DNA of 64,000 nucleotides from DASZFV01 sp035549075 (GCA_035549075.1 DASZRT010000043.1:1-64000), one strand, 5' to 3'. Numbered from the stretch's first letter, positions 44,976 through 54,315 are shown. Numbers and translations: made by a program. The notes: generated from the sequence alone by a model not told the origin.

Positions 44976-46169
44976 GTGCAGCCCCAGCCGTCGCCCGCCG
45001 AACCACCTATCGCCTCCGACGTCCTCGAACGTCCTCGCCCTCGTAGGCACGGAAACGGCCGTCCGGGCGGCGCGCGCCGCCGGTTCATCGCCAGCATCAT
45101 CGCCATCGGGGCGGCGCTGCAGCTGCCGCTCATTTGGGCGATCGGGCGGCTCACGGGACACCCCGTCCTCGGCGCCTCGATCGCGCTCCTGCTGACGGGC
45201 GGCTTCCTGTCGGGCGTGTTGGCGGCGCCCGCGGCGCTCGGCGATCCGAGCCCGGCGCGGCTCTACCTCGTGATGTGGCCGTTCTTCGTGTGGTGGACGT
45301 GGTCGCTCGTGTTCGCCGTGGCGACGCCAGTGATCATCGTGGCCACGCTCGTCGCGGGGGCGGCGCTCGACACGGCCGTCGCCGTCGCGCTCGTCGCTTC
45401 CGTCGTCGTCGCGACCGGCGCGTTCGTGCACCGCGTGCGCATCAAGCGCCGCGACGTCACGATCGCCGGCTTGCCGGCGGCGTTCGACGGCTACCGCATC
45501 GTGCAGCTGTCCGACCTGCACTGCGGGCCGTTCGCGAGCGGCCGCCGCGTCGCCCGCTGGGTGAAGCGCGCGAACCGCCTCGAAGGGGACCTCGTCGCCG
45601 TGACCGGCGATCTCATCGCGAGCGGGCCGGCCTTCGTCCGCACCGTCGCCCGTGAGCTGGGCGCGCTCGCGGCACGCGACGGCGTGTTCGCCGTCATGGG
45701 CAACCACGACTACTTCGTCGAGGGCGAGGTCATGGCCGACGCGCTCGACGAGGCGGGGCTCGCCGTGCTTCGCAACCGTGGCGCCTCGCTCACGCGCGGC
45801 GACGCGCGCCTCTTCGTCGCCGGCGTCGACGACACGTGGACGGGGCGGCACGACGTCGCGCGCGCGCTCGAAGAGCGGCCCGAGGGCGTGACCACCGTGC
45901 TGCTCGCTCACGATCCCGCGCTGTTCCCCGAGGCCGTCGAGCGTGGCGTCGACCTCACGCTGTCGGGGCACACGCACGGCGGCCAGCTCGGCGTGCCGTT
46001 CGCGACGCGGCGTTGGAACCTCGCGCGCCTCGTGACGCCCTTTACGACCGGCGTCTACCGCACGGGCAACTCGACGCTCTACGTGAACAACGGCCTCGGC
46101 ACGACCGGCCTGCCGATCCGCTTGCTCGTGCCGCCCGAGATCGCGGTCATCACGCTGCGAAGCGCTTAG
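44976..46169 (+). CDS. Membrane-bound metallophosphoesterase
   Basis: A 397-residue protein with a GTG start. Four hydrophobic helices in residues 38-150 anchor it. From residue 160 a calcineurin-type phosphoesterase domain follows: VQLSDLHCGPF, DLVAVTGDLIASG, FAVMGNHDYF, VLLAHDPALFP and LTLSGHTHGGQLG supply the D-x-H, GDxx, GNHD, H and GHTH metal ligands. Similar YkuE-like proteins hydrolyse UDP-2,3-diacylglucosamine or nucleotides; substrate here unknown. Its stop overlaps the convergent mutS2 stop by three bases. Confidence 0.9.
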   Translation: MQPQPSPAEPPIASDVLERPRPRRHGNGRPGGARRRFIASIIAIGAALQLPLIWAIGRLTGHPVLGASIALLLTGGFLSGVLAAPAALGDPSPARLYLVMWPFFVWWTWSLVFAVATPVIIVATLVAGAALDTAVAVALVASVVVATGAFVHRVRIKRRDVTIAGLPAAFDGYRIVQLSDLHCGPFASGRRVARWVKRANRLEGDLVAVTGDLIASGPAFVRTVARELGALAARDGVFAVMGNHDYFVEGEVMADALDEAGLAVLRNRGASLTRGDARLFVAGVDDTWTGRHDVARALEERPEGVTTVLLAHDPALFPEAVERGVDLTLSGHTHGGQLGVPFATRRWNLARLVTPFTTGVYRTGNSTLYVNNGLGTTGLPIRLLVPPEIAVITLRSA

Positions 46170-48604
46170 CGGAGCTCGACGACGGTGACGCCGTCGCCAC
46201 CTTGGCGCGGCTCGCCCGGGGCCCAGCGCGCGACGTAGGGCGAACGCGCGAGGTAGGCGCGGATCTCTTTGCGGAGCGCGCCCGTGCCGTGACCATGGAT
46301 CACGAAGAGGGGCGAGTTGCCGTCGAGCGCGGCGCGATCGAGGTACGCCTCGACGAGGCGCAACCCTTCGTCGGCGCGCTGGCCGCGCACGTCGACGGTG
46401 TTGTTCGGCGTCTGGATCGCGATCTGCAGCTCGTCGGGGCCGCTGCCGCGAAGCGCGGGCGTCGTCACGCCGCCGCGCTTTGCCTTCGCGGCGGCCGCGC
46501 CTTTGCCCAGCTCGTCGGCGGCGACCTCGAGCGAGAGCGCGCCGACGGAGACGCGCACGCGCCCGCGCGTGTCGAGGCCGCGCGTCACGACGCCCTCGGC
46601 GCCGAGCGACGGCACGAAGACGCGCGCGCCGACCTCGAGCGCGGGCGGCTTCTCGGGCGCGGGCTTGTCGGGCGCCCTGGGCAGGCGGCCCAGCGCCTCG
46701 CGCGCGACGCGCTCGACGGCCTCGCGCGCCTCGTCGGCCGATTGAGGTGTGCCCGCGCGCTGCGCGTCGCGCACGATCGCGCGCATCGCCTCGCGCGCCT
46801 CGCGCACCGATTCGTCGATCGCGGCGCGCGAGTGACGGCTGAGCTCGCGCTCGCGGCGTTCGAGCGCCGCGGCCGCCTCGCGCTGGACGTTTTCACTCTC
46901 CGCGAGGCTCGCGCGCGTCTCGCCGAGCCGGCGCGCCTCTTCGGCCACCTCGGCCTCGCGCGCTTCGAGCGTCGCGATCGCCGCCTCGAGGCCGACGCTG
47001 GCCGCGCCCGCGAGCGCGCGCGCCCGCTCGATGAGCGCCGCCGGCAGCCCCATGCGCGTCGCGATGTCGAGGGCGTACGAGCGCCCCGGCGTGCCCACCG
47101 ACAACCGAAAGGTGGGCCGCAGGTGCGTGAGGTCGTACTCCATGCCGGCGTTCGCGAAGCGCGCGTCGCCGTCGGCCAGCGCCTTGAGGCTGTCGTAGTG
47201 CGTGGTGAGCACGGCGACGCCCGTGCCCTCGGCCAGCGCCTCGGCCGTCGCGCGCGCGAGCGCCGCGCCTTGATCGGGGTTCGTGCCCGCCATGAGCTCG
47301 TCGAGCAACACGAGCGTCGGGCCGTTCACGGCCTGACGGTGTCGCAGGATCTCGGCGACGTGCGTGAGGTGCCCCGAGAACGTCGAGAGATCGCCGATGA
47401 CCGATTGCTGGTCGCCGATGTCGGCGAGCACGGCGGCGAAGAAGCCGACGCGGCTGCCGGGCTCGGCGGGAACGAGCATGCCGGCGCGCACGAGCAGCGC
47501 CGCGAGCGCCGTGCTCTTGAGCAGCACGGTCTTGCCGCCGGCGTTCGGGCCGCTCACGACGAGGATGCGCGCGCCGCGCCCCACTCCCAGCGCGACGTCG
47601 TTGGCGACGAGGCGAAACTTCTCGCGCGCGGCGCGCAACGCGAGCAGCGGGTGGCGCACCTGGCGCAGGTCGATCTCGGCGGCGTCGGGCACCTCGACGG
47701 GGCGGCCGTCGTAGGCGACGCCGAGGCGCGCCTGCGCCGCGAGCACGTCGAGCGCGACGAGCGCCTCGGCCGAGGCGCGCAGCGACGACGCGGCCGTCGC
47801 GACGCGCGCCGAGAGATCCTCGAGGATGCGCCGTGATTCGCCGCGGATCTCGAGCTCGGCGACCTTGATGCGGTTGTTGGCGGCGACGAGCGCCATCGGC
47901 TCGACGTAGACGGTCTCGCCCGTGCGCGACGTGTCGTGCACGATGCCGAGGCCCATCGACTTCGCGCTCGCCTTGACCGGCAGCACGTAGCGGTCCTCGC
48001 GCACGGTGACGTAGCGGTCCTGCAGGAACGGCGCGAGCTCCTCGCCGCGCATGAGGTCCTCGATCGCCGCGCGCGCGCCGTCGGCCAGCTGCGCGCGCTC
48101 GCGGCGCAGGCGCGCGAGCGTCGGCGACACCGAGTCGCGGATCTCGCCCGCGCCGTCGAAGGTCTCGCGCAAGAGGCGCGCGAGCATCGGGTGCGCGTCG
48201 ACGTCCGCGGCGCGCGCCGACGCCGCGGGCAGGGGAGCCCGGCCGCGTTCTTCGCCATCGTCGAAGAAGCGCCGCACGCCCTCGGCGACGCCGCACAGAT
48301 CGGCGATGGGCCGCACATCCTCGGGCCCGAGCACGAGGCCTTTTTCAGCGGCGGCGAGGATGCCCTCGACCTCGGGCACGGCGAGCGAAGGCAGGTTCTC
48401 GCCGCGCCGGAGCACCGACGCGAGCTCGTCGACGGCGGCCATGTGCGCGCGCGCCTCGTCCGCGTCGTCGAAGGACGGCAGCGCGAGGCACGCAGCTCGT
48501 CCCTCGGGCGATTGGGCGCGCGCCGCGAGCTCGGCCAGGACCTCGGGCCAGTCCAGCGCCGCGCGCGAACGCTCGATCAGAGAATCAGACGAACCGGCGG
48601 CCAT
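46166..48604 (-). CDS. mutS2: Endonuclease MutS2
   Basis: An 812-residue MutS-like ATPase lacking the mismatch-recognition N-domain, as in MutS2. The clamp/lever domain (20-300) precedes the ATPase: Walker A VVSGPNAGGKTVLLKSTALA near 345, DIGDQQSVIGDLSTFSGH, Walker B LVLLDELMAGTNPDQGAALA and TTHYDSLK. Residues 520-640 are a long charged coiled coil. The C-terminal Smr domain (about 735-812) contains VDVRGQRADEGL and FVIHGHGTGALRKEIRAYL. It suppresses homologous recombination or rescues collided ribosomes in relatives. Starts at ATG 48604. Confidence 0.95.
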   Translation of the reverse strand: MAAGSSDSLIERSRAALDWPEVLAELAARAQSPEGRAACLALPSFDDADEARAHMAAVDELASVLRRGENLPSLAVPEVEGILAAAEKGLVLGPEDVRPIADLCGVAEGVRRFFDDGEERGRAPLPAASARAADVDAHPMLARLLRETFDGAGEIRDSVSPTLARLRRERAQLADGARAAIEDLMRGEELAPFLQDRYVTVREDRYVLPVKASAKSMGLGIVHDTSRTGETVYVEPMALVAANNRIKVAELEIRGESRRILEDLSARVATAASSLRASAEALVALDVLAAQARLGVAYDGRPVEVPDAAEIDLRQVRHPLLALRAAREKFRLVANDVALGVGRGARILVVSGPNAGGKTVLLKSTALAALLVRAGMLVPAEPGSRVGFFAAVLADIGDQQSVIGDLSTFSGHLTHVAEILRHRQAVNGPTLVLLDELMAGTNPDQGAALARATAEALAEGTGVAVLTTHYDSLKALADGDARFANAGMEYDLTHLRPTFRLSVGTPGRSYALDIATRMGLPAALIERARALAGAASVGLEAAIATLEAREAEVAEEARRLGETRASLAESENVQREAAAALERRERELSRHSRAAIDESVREAREAMRAIVRDAQRAGTPQSADEAREAVERVAREALGRLPRAPDKPAPEKPPALEVGARVFVPSLGAEGVVTRGLDTRGRVRVSVGALSLEVAADELGKGAAAAKAKRGGVTTPALRGSGPDELQIAIQTPNNTVDVRGQRADEGLRLVEAYLDRAALDGNSPLFVIHGHGTGALRKEIRAYLARSPYVARWAPGEPRQGGDGVTVVELR

Positions 48605-48642
48605 GAAAGAACGATGGCCGCCGCAAGGTCACGCAGCGAAGG

Positions 48643-49155
48643 TCACTGAGCGGCGGCGACGAGGCCGTTGGCCCACGTCTGGATGCAGGCGACGTCCGTC
48701 GTCGACAGCGCCGGCTGGAGGAACGGCATCTGGAGGCCGCACGAGGGGTTGTTCTTGAGCTTTTCCATGAAGAGGCCCGTCGCGGGGTTCGATCCCTTCA
48801 CGAGGAAGACCTTGCCCTTGTCGACGCACTCCGATGGGATCCCGTTGCTGCTCGCCGGCACCTGCGTCGGCGCCGTGCCGACCAGCTTGGTCTCCCAGCC
48901 AGCCGTCGTCATGTCGAAGTTCGCCGCCGGGTTGTTTGCGGTGTGACAGCCGACGCCCAGGCAGCCGTGCGCGAGAAAGAGCGCCTTGGCGTCGCAGCCG
49001 CTGCCGCCCGCGCCACCACCACCACCGCCGCCGCCCCCCGTGCCCCCCGTCTCACCGCCCCCGCTGCCACCGCCACAGCCCGCGAGCGCCATCGCGACGC
49101 CCGCCGTGACGGTGAAAATCCGGATCATCTTCGAGAGGGGAGACAGGTCCTTCAT
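48643..49155 (-). CDS. Gly-rich lipoprotein with CX4CH motif (paralogue of 15070-15654)
   Basis: A 170-residue lipoprotein. The lipobox ALAGC is followed by a linker of about 25 residues that are nearly all Gly. The C-terminal 110 residues begin CDAKALFLAHGCLGVGCHTA, where CLGVGCH is Cys-X4-Cys-His, then follow the same order as the paralogue: a Cys in SECVDKGKVF, NPATGLFMEKLKNNPSCGLQ, PFLQPALSTTDVACIQTW. Start ATG 49155 with GGAGG 6 bases upstream. Six conserved Cys plus the CX4CH suggest either haem attachment or disulphide clamps. Function unknown. Confidence 0.72.
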   Translation of the reverse strand: MKDLSPLSKMIRIFTVTAGVAMALAGCGGGSGGGETGGTGGGGGGGGGAGGSGCDAKALFLAHGCLGVGCHTANNPAANFDMTTAGWETKLVGTAPTQVPASSNGIPSECVDKGKVFLVKGSNPATGLFMEKLKNNPSCGLQMPFLQPALSTTDVACIQTWANGLVAAAQ

Positions 49156-49276
49156 AGATCCTCCAGTGCTGGTGCGTATCACGAGTTGCGGTCCTGGCGA
49201 AAGTTCTAGCCCGTCCGCGCGCGCCGCCCTGCTGATCGCGGTCACGCGCGATGCACGGTCCGACGACGCGTTCCGA

Positions 49277-49630
49277 CTACGCGAACGTGCTTCCGTTCCA
49301 GCCCCACAGGTAGTCGGCGGCGTCGGCGAAGTCGATGTAGACGCGGGCGCGCGGCACGCCGATCGCGGCCTCGAGGCGCTCGCAGATGTCGCGCGACAGG
49401 GCCTCGGTGTCCTCGGGTTTCATCTGCCCGATGTTTCGCACGACGACGAAGGCCGCGGGCGCCGGGTCGCCGCCGAAGGTCATGCCGACCTCGGGCACGA
49501 CGCAGGTCATGACCCAACGTTCCGGTTTGTCGAAGCGTTGGGCGACGGCGCGTGACAGCGCCGAGAGCAAGGCATCCCGCGGCGCGGGCGACGGGACGGC
49601 GACGTTCGTGAAGACTTGGCAGAGCGGCAT
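49277..49630 (-). CDS. MIF/phenylpyruvate tautomerase-like protein
   Basis: A 117-residue member of the MIF branch of the tautomerase superfamily. It has the catalytic Pro2 after Met1 (MPLCQVFTNV), the strand WVMTCVVPEVGMTFGG, the NIGQMKPEDTEALSRDICE helix and the trimer-forming end VYIDFADAADYLWGWNGSTF, where DWNGSTFA is the classic MIF ending. Bacterial MIF homologues are uncommon. Reaction: keto-enol tautomerisation of phenylpyruvate-type substrates. It lies between two predicted exported redox proteins on the same strand, with a 55-base gap on one side. Confidence 0.9.
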   Translation of the reverse strand: MPLCQVFTNVAVPSPAPRDALLSALSRAVAQRFDKPERWVMTCVVPEVGMTFGGDPAPAAFVVVRNIGQMKPEDTEALSRDICERLEAAIGVPRARVYIDFADAADYLWGWNGSTFA

Positions 49631-49684
49631 CGGGAGCTCGCCGCGGCCCTCCGACGTGGGAGACCGCGGCGAACGGGCGCAACT

Positions 49685-51847
49685 CTACAACGTGTTGAGG
49701 TAGGCGACGAGGTCGTCGACTTGGGTCGAGCTCAGCTTCGAGGTGAGGCCGTGCTTGTCGCCGCCGCCACAAGCGCCGAACCGATCCTTGAGCGTCGCCG
49801 CACAGCCGTTGTGCATGTAAGGCCCGCGCGTGCCGATGCCGACGAGCGACGGCACCTGGAACTTCCCGCCCGTGCCGACGTCGACCGTCTGGTTGTTGGT
49901 GAGGCTGGGGCCGTTGTGGCAGGTCGAGCAGGCCGCGCCCTTCGGATCGCTGAACAGCGCCTGGCCGCGCAGCACCGAGTCCGTCATCGTCGGCGCCGTG
50001 CGCGCGAGCCGCGGCTGCGCGTCGATCCAGTGCAGGGTCGCGTCGACCTGATCGGGCTGGAGCTGCGGGCCCGACATGCGGCCCACGAAGACGTCGCTCA
50101 CGAGCTGCGGGAAGTTCATCTCGTCGCCGCCCCAGTGGAAGGGCTCGGTGCCGCGCAGGCCGACCTGCATCGACTGCGTGCGCCGCTCGCCCTCGCAGGT
50201 GAAGCGCCACACGCGCGCGTCGTCGTTGCCCTCGGCGTGGCACGAGGCGCAGGCGATGAAGCCGCCCGCGTTGGCATGGAAGAGCGAGTGGCCCGTGTCG
50301 GAGCGGCTCGTCGTCGACAGCGTGATGGGCGGGCCGCCCGCGAACGACAGCACGGCCGGCTCGCGCGACTGCACGACGACGGCGTTGTTGGCCGCGAACG
50401 CGATGGCGATGGGCTCGCCGACAACCTGCGGGACGGGGTTCGGATCGTTTGTCGTGCCGGTTCCGGTCGGATCGCACGACGTCGGGATGATCGTCGTCGA
50501 AGGCGGAGACGGAGGGATGTTGTCGGTCCCCGTCGCGCCGCCGCTGCCGGTCTCCGTCGTCCCCGTGTCGCCGCCCGAAGCACCGGTCTGGCCGGCGAAT
50601 CCTGTCTCGCCGACGAAGCCCGTCGAGCCACCGGAAGCGGCGCCCATGAAGACGCCCGTCGCGAGGCAGGGCCCGTGCATGCCGTCGTTCGAGCAGCCGA
50701 TGACGTCGTCCGTGGCCGCGTTCATGTCGGTGACGAAGACGCGCGGCAGGCGCGGCGTGCCGCCCGCCGTCTCGCTGTTGGTGGCGTTGCCCGCCGAGAT
50801 CATGGCGACCTTCTGGCCGTCGGCCGAGATGTCCATGTCGACCGAGAGCACCAGGCCCGCCATCGCGGGGCCCGTCTGCGGGCTCTGGCCCGGCGCGACG
50901 ACGGTGACGGCTGTCTGCACGATCGCGTCGCAGGGCGAGAAGCCGCCGTAGCCGCCGGCGATCGGCTGGACCTCTTCGTTGAGGCCGCGCTGGTGCAGGA
51001 TCGCGACGCCGCCCGTGGGCATCGAGAGCGCGCGCCACGCGACCGACGGCGTGTAGAGCGCGCCGCCGCGGACGTTGAGCGAAAAGAACGGTGGCGGCGC
51101 GACGCGGTCGCTGACCGTGCCGTCGTCGGCGACCGTGAGCAGCTCGGCCGAGCGGAAGCGCGTGACCTGGAGGCGCGGCCCGTCGACGACGACGTCGCGC
51201 AGATCGCGATCGAGCTGCAGGCGGCGCGTGGCATCGCCGCCCGCGGACGGCAAGCTCACGAGCTCGCCGTCCGCGCAGGCGACGTGGACGAGATCGTGGG
51301 CCGCGTCGTAGGCGAGGCCGCGCGGCGCCGCGCAGACCTCGCGGCGGGCCGTGACGGCGCCGGCGACGGGATCGATCGTCACGAGCGCGCCGCCGTGGCG
51401 GAGCGCGACGTGCGCGCGGCCGGCGGCGTCGGTGACGACACGACCGGGCTCGTCACCCTTGGTCAGCGGAATGGTCGCAGTGACCTGGCGCTTCGTCAGA
51501 TCGACGACGTAGATCTGGTCGCGATCGGGATCGGCCGCGACGACCGTGTGGCCGTCTTTGAGGACCTTCATCGTGCCGCCGCTGAGGGCGGGCGGCGCGT
51601 CCGTCGCCGTGTGCGTCACGCCGACCTGCGGGGAGAACGCCGAGCCGAAGCCAGCCGGCACGCCGGCCGGCGCGACGCCCACGGTCGGACCGCTGCCGAC
51701 GTTGTTCGTGCCGCCGCTGCACGAAGGCGGCTGATCGACGACCACCGGGTCGGTGGGAGGGTTGGTCGACACCGACGGCTGCGGATTTCCGCACGCGGCG
51801 GTGGTGACGACGGCGGCGAGCAGCGAACGAGTCATGAGTCGAGTCAT
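49685..51847 (-). CDS. Beta-propeller/di-haem cytochrome c lipoprotein
   Basis: A 720-residue exported protein. A signal ends at TAACG (Cys19). Residues 60-370 are a propeller of YncE type (VVAADPDRDQIYVVDLTKRQ, GALVTIDPVAGAVTARREV, LVHVACADGELVSLPS). Then comes a low-complexity insert rich in Gly/Thr/Ser/Pro (about 375-440). The final 280 residues resemble the MauG/di-haem peroxidase group with haem sites CASCHAEGND and CSTCHNGPSL, and the loop GPYMHNGCAATLKDRFG. Likely a periplasmic or surface oxidoreductase, possibly oxidising or modifying another protein or using peroxide. Start ATG 51847 has GGGAGGAC upstream. Confidence 0.85.
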   Translation of the reverse strand: MTRLMTRSLLAAVVTTAACGNPQPSVSTNPPTDPVVVDQPPSCSGGTNNVGSGPTVGVAPAGVPAGFGSAFSPQVGVTHTATDAPPALSGGTMKVLKDGHTVVAADPDRDQIYVVDLTKRQVTATIPLTKGDEPGRVVTDAAGRAHVALRHGGALVTIDPVAGAVTARREVCAAPRGLAYDAAHDLVHVACADGELVSLPSAGGDATRRLQLDRDLRDVVVDGPRLQVTRFRSAELLTVADDGTVSDRVAPPPFFSLNVRGGALYTPSVAWRALSMPTGGVAILHQRGLNEEVQPIAGGYGGFSPCDAIVQTAVTVVAPGQSPQTGPAMAGLVLSVDMDISADGQKVAMISAGNATNSETAGGTPRLPRVFVTDMNAATDDVIGCSNDGMHGPCLATGVFMGAASGGSTGFVGETGFAGQTGASGGDTGTTETGSGGATGTDNIPPSPPSTTIIPTSCDPTGTGTTNDPNPVPQVVGEPIAIAFAANNAVVVQSREPAVLSFAGGPPITLSTTSRSDTGHSLFHANAGGFIACASCHAEGNDDARVWRFTCEGERRTQSMQVGLRGTEPFHWGGDEMNFPQLVSDVFVGRMSGPQLQPDQVDATLHWIDAQPRLARTAPTMTDSVLRGQALFSDPKGAACSTCHNGPSLTNNQTVDVGTGGKFQVPSLVGIGTRGPYMHNGCAATLKDRFGACGGGDKHGLTSKLSSTQVDDLVAYLNTL

Positions 51848-52018
51848 GGGTCCTCCCGAGGCTCCACGTGTCAGCAACCATCGTGCCACGATTCACCAAT
51901 ATAGAAGCCTGAATTGCCGCGAAAAGGTCGCGACAAACAGTCGCAGCCCCGCTGATATCAACGATCGGGACCGACAGAAATGTCAGGAATTCGTCGCGCC
52001 CCGTGTTACGAAGCGGCC

Positions 52019-52801
52019 ATGAAAAACCTCCGAAACGGGGCCGCCTCCCTGGCCCTGGCGATGATCGTTGGACTTCTGGCCTCGTTCTCGATGGGCTGCT
52101 CGAAGATGGGCGGCGGCGGCGGTGCCGCGCCCGACCTGAAGACCGACGACGACAAGACGCTCTACACGTTGGGCCTGCTGCTCGGCCGCAACGTCGGCAC
52201 GTTCAACCTCACGCCGGCCGAGCTCGACATCGTCAAAGCCGGTCTCTCGGACGCCGTCCTCAAGAAGAAGCCGCTCGTCGAGCTCGAGAAGTTCGGCCCG
52301 CAGGTCGACGCGCTCGCGCGTAAACGCGCCAACGCCCGCGCCGAAGAGGAAAAGGCCAAGGCGAAGGACGTCGTCGCCGCCGCCGAGAAAGAGCCGGGCG
52401 CGGTCAAGGCGCCGTCGGGCTTCGTCATCAAGACGACGCGCCCGGGCACGGGCGCGCAGCCGGACGCGGCAGACCGCGTGAAGGTCCACTACGAGGGCCG
52501 CCTCACCGACGGCACGGTGTTCGACAGCTCGATCAAGCGCGGCGAGCCGGCGGTCTTCCCGCTCAACGGCGTCATCAAGTGCTGGACCGAGGGCCTCGCG
52601 CGCATGAAGGTCGGCGAGAAGGCGACGCTGACCTGCCCGTCGGACGTCGCGTACGGCGACGGCGGCCGCCCCCCGCAGATCCCGGGCGGCGCGACGCTGA
52701 TCTTCGACGTCGAGCTCCTCGACGTCATGAAGGCGCCCCCGCCCACGGAGTCGGTGCCGCCGCCCGCGATCCCGCCGTCGGCGAACGCCAAGAAGAAGTA
52801 A
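52019..52801 (+). CDS. FKBP-type peptidyl-prolyl isomerase lipoprotein
   Basis: A 260-residue FkpA/Mip-like folding factor. A signal ends at SFSMGC (Cys27, lipobox MGC). Residues 45-130 are the helical dimerisation domain (TLYTLGLLLGRNVGTFNLTP, KRANARAEEEKAKAK). Residues 145-235 are the FKBP domain: VKVHYEGRLTDGTVFDSS, VIKCWTEGLARMKVGEKA, GGRPPQIPGGATLIFDVEL. A Pro-rich/Lys tail ends the chain. It assists folding of periplasmic or outer-membrane proteins. The upstream region to the divergent propeller gene (171 bases) should hold both promoters. Confidence 0.92.
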   Translation: MKNLRNGAASLALAMIVGLLASFSMGCSKMGGGGGAAPDLKTDDDKTLYTLGLLLGRNVGTFNLTPAELDIVKAGLSDAVLKKKPLVELEKFGPQVDALARKRANARAEEEKAKAKDVVAAAEKEPGAVKAPSGFVIKTTRPGTGAQPDAADRVKVHYEGRLTDGTVFDSSIKRGEPAVFPLNGVIKCWTEGLARMKVGEKATLTCPSDVAYGDGGRPPQIPGGATLIFDVELLDVMKAPPPTESVPPPAIPPSANAKKK

Positions 52802-52956
52802 GTCCCCGGCTCGTTTTACAGTTCTTCACCGAGCGCGGCGCCGCGGCTTAACACGCGGCGCTCAGTCTTCTTCGGGCGGCAGCGGCCGCCCCCCGCACGC
52901 GGCCGACGAGGTGTTCTCGTCGGCCGGGCGCGCGGGTGTTCGAACAGGAGAAAACG

Positions 52957-53583
52957 ATGCTCGGATGCTTTTTGTTGGGGGCCGCCGGTTTGATGCTGGT
53001 GAGCCGAATCGTTCACCGCCACCACCACGGCTTTTACGGCTACGGCCGTTGCGGCGGGTGGGGCGGACACCACGGGCGCTGGGGTGGCTGGCACCGCGGC
53101 GGCTACGGGATGATGCAGGGGTACGGCGAAGGCGGCGGCGGACCTTGGGGCGATGAGGACGGTGGCGGTTTCGAAGCCGGTCCTGGTTGGGGCGGCCCGC
53201 GGTGGCGGGGCAACCCGTTCCGTGACGGCTTCATCGCCCGCGCGATCTCCGATCGCCTCGAGGCGACGCCGGCGCAGGAGAAGGTGATCCGCGACGCGAC
53301 CGACGAGTTCCGCGAGGCCGCGTCGAAGCTGCGCGGCGAGGGCAAGAAGACGCGCGCCGACGTCGCGGCCGCGTTCCGCAAGAGCGCGTTCGACGAGGTG
53401 CTGCTCGGCGAGCTCTACGCGCGCCACGATCGCTCGATCGAGGACCTGCGCAAGGCGTTCGTCGGCATGGGCGCGCGCATCCACGACGCGCTCGACGAGA
53501 AGCAGCGCGCGCGCCTCGCCGACCTCATCGAGGCCGGGCCGGGCGCGTGGGCGCCCTGGAGCCGCCGCCGCCACTGGCACTGA
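52957..53583 (+). CDS. Spy/CpxP-like periplasmic sensor, His/Gly-rich
   Basis: A 208-residue protein. A short hydrophobic leader (MLGCFLLGAAGLMLVSRIV) is followed by HRHHHGFYGYGRCGGWGGHH and further His/Gly/Trp repeats, a plausible metal-binding head. From residue 95 the helical Spy/CpxP-like part follows (ATPAQEKVIRDATDEFREAA, LLGELYARHDRSIEDLRKA). ATG 52957 has CAGGAG 6 bases upstream. It heads a three-gene operon with a response regulator and a kinase, as CpxP-type sensors often do. Probably senses envelope or metal stress. Confidence 0.82.
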   Translation: MLGCFLLGAAGLMLVSRIVHRHHHGFYGYGRCGGWGGHHGRWGGWHRGGYGMMQGYGEGGGGPWGDEDGGGFEAGPGWGGPRWRGNPFRDGFIARAISDRLEATPAQEKVIRDATDEFREAASKLRGEGKKTRADVAAAFRKSAFDEVLLGELYARHDRSIEDLRKAFVGMGARIHDALDEKQRARLADLIEAGPGAWAPWSRRRHWH

Positions 53584-53592
53584 GGCCGGCCG

Positions 53593-54315
53593 ATGAGCGC
53601 CGAGCTGGTAGAGTCGGCGCCCGTGGCGCTGCGCGTGCTCTGCATCGACGACGATCGGCGGCTCTACGAGCTGCTCGCGAGCTACCTCGGTGAAAACGGC
53701 GTGCACCTCGAGCACGCCGCCGACGGCCGAACGGGGCTCGCGACGCTCGAGCGGGGTGTGTTCGACGCCGTCCTGCTCGACGTCATGATGCCGGGCATGG
53801 ACGGGCTCGAGGTGTGCCGCCGCATTCGCGAGAAGAACCGCATCCCGCTCATCATGCTCACGGCGCGCGGCGACGAGACGGATCGCGTGGTGGGCCTCGA
53901 GCTCGGCGCCGACGACTACGTGCCGAAGCCGTTCTCGCCGCGCGAGCTGCTGGCGCGGCTTCGCGCCGTTCTTCGGCGCACGGCGCCCTCGGGTGAGCCG
54001 CCGCTCGTCGTCGGCAACGTCAGCGTCGACCTGCAGGCGCGCGAGGTGCGCGTCGCGGGCGTGCCCGCGGATCTCACGGCGATCGAGTTCGATCTGTTGG
54101 TCGCGCTCGCGCGCCGGCCGGGCCGCGTCGTCCCGCGCGAAGTGCTGCTCGAAGAAGCGGGCCGCGGCGACGTCACCGTGAGCGATCGGACCGTCGACGT
54201 CCACGTCTCGCACCTTCGCCGCAAGCTGGGCGACGACCCGCGCTCGCCGAAGCTCATCAAGACCGTGCGCGGCGTCGGCTACGTGATGGCGCGCGACGGG
54301 AGCTCGAGCGAGTGA
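53593..54315 (+). CDS. OmpR-family response regulator
   Basis: A 240-residue transcription factor. Receiver: LCIDDDRRLYELLASYL, phospho-Asp63 in VLLDVMMPGMDGLEV, Thr in LTARGDETDR and Lys in YVPKPFSPREL. The C-terminal winged helix has LTAIEFDLLVALARRPGRVV and DRTVDVHVSHLRRKLGDDP. Closest in pattern to CpxR. It lies 9 bases after the Spy-like gene, and its stop overlaps the GTG of the kinase gene (GTGA). Confidence 0.93.
   Translation: MSAELVESAPVALRVLCIDDDRRLYELLASYLGENGVHLEHAADGRTGLATLERGVFDAVLLDVMMPGMDGLEVCRRIREKNRIPLIMLTARGDETDRVVGLELGADDYVPKPFSPRELLARLRAVLRRTAPSGEPPLVVGNVSVDLQAREVRVAGVPADLTAIEFDLLVALARRPGRVVPREVLLEEAGRGDVTVSDRTVDVHVSHLRRKLGDDPRSPKLIKTVRGVGYVMARDGSSSE

Noticed and set aside
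48990..49080. GCC/CACCGCC microsatellite as a regulatory repeat
   Set aside because: It is the coding sequence of a polyglycine linker in frame with a lipoprotein signal and C-terminal domain.
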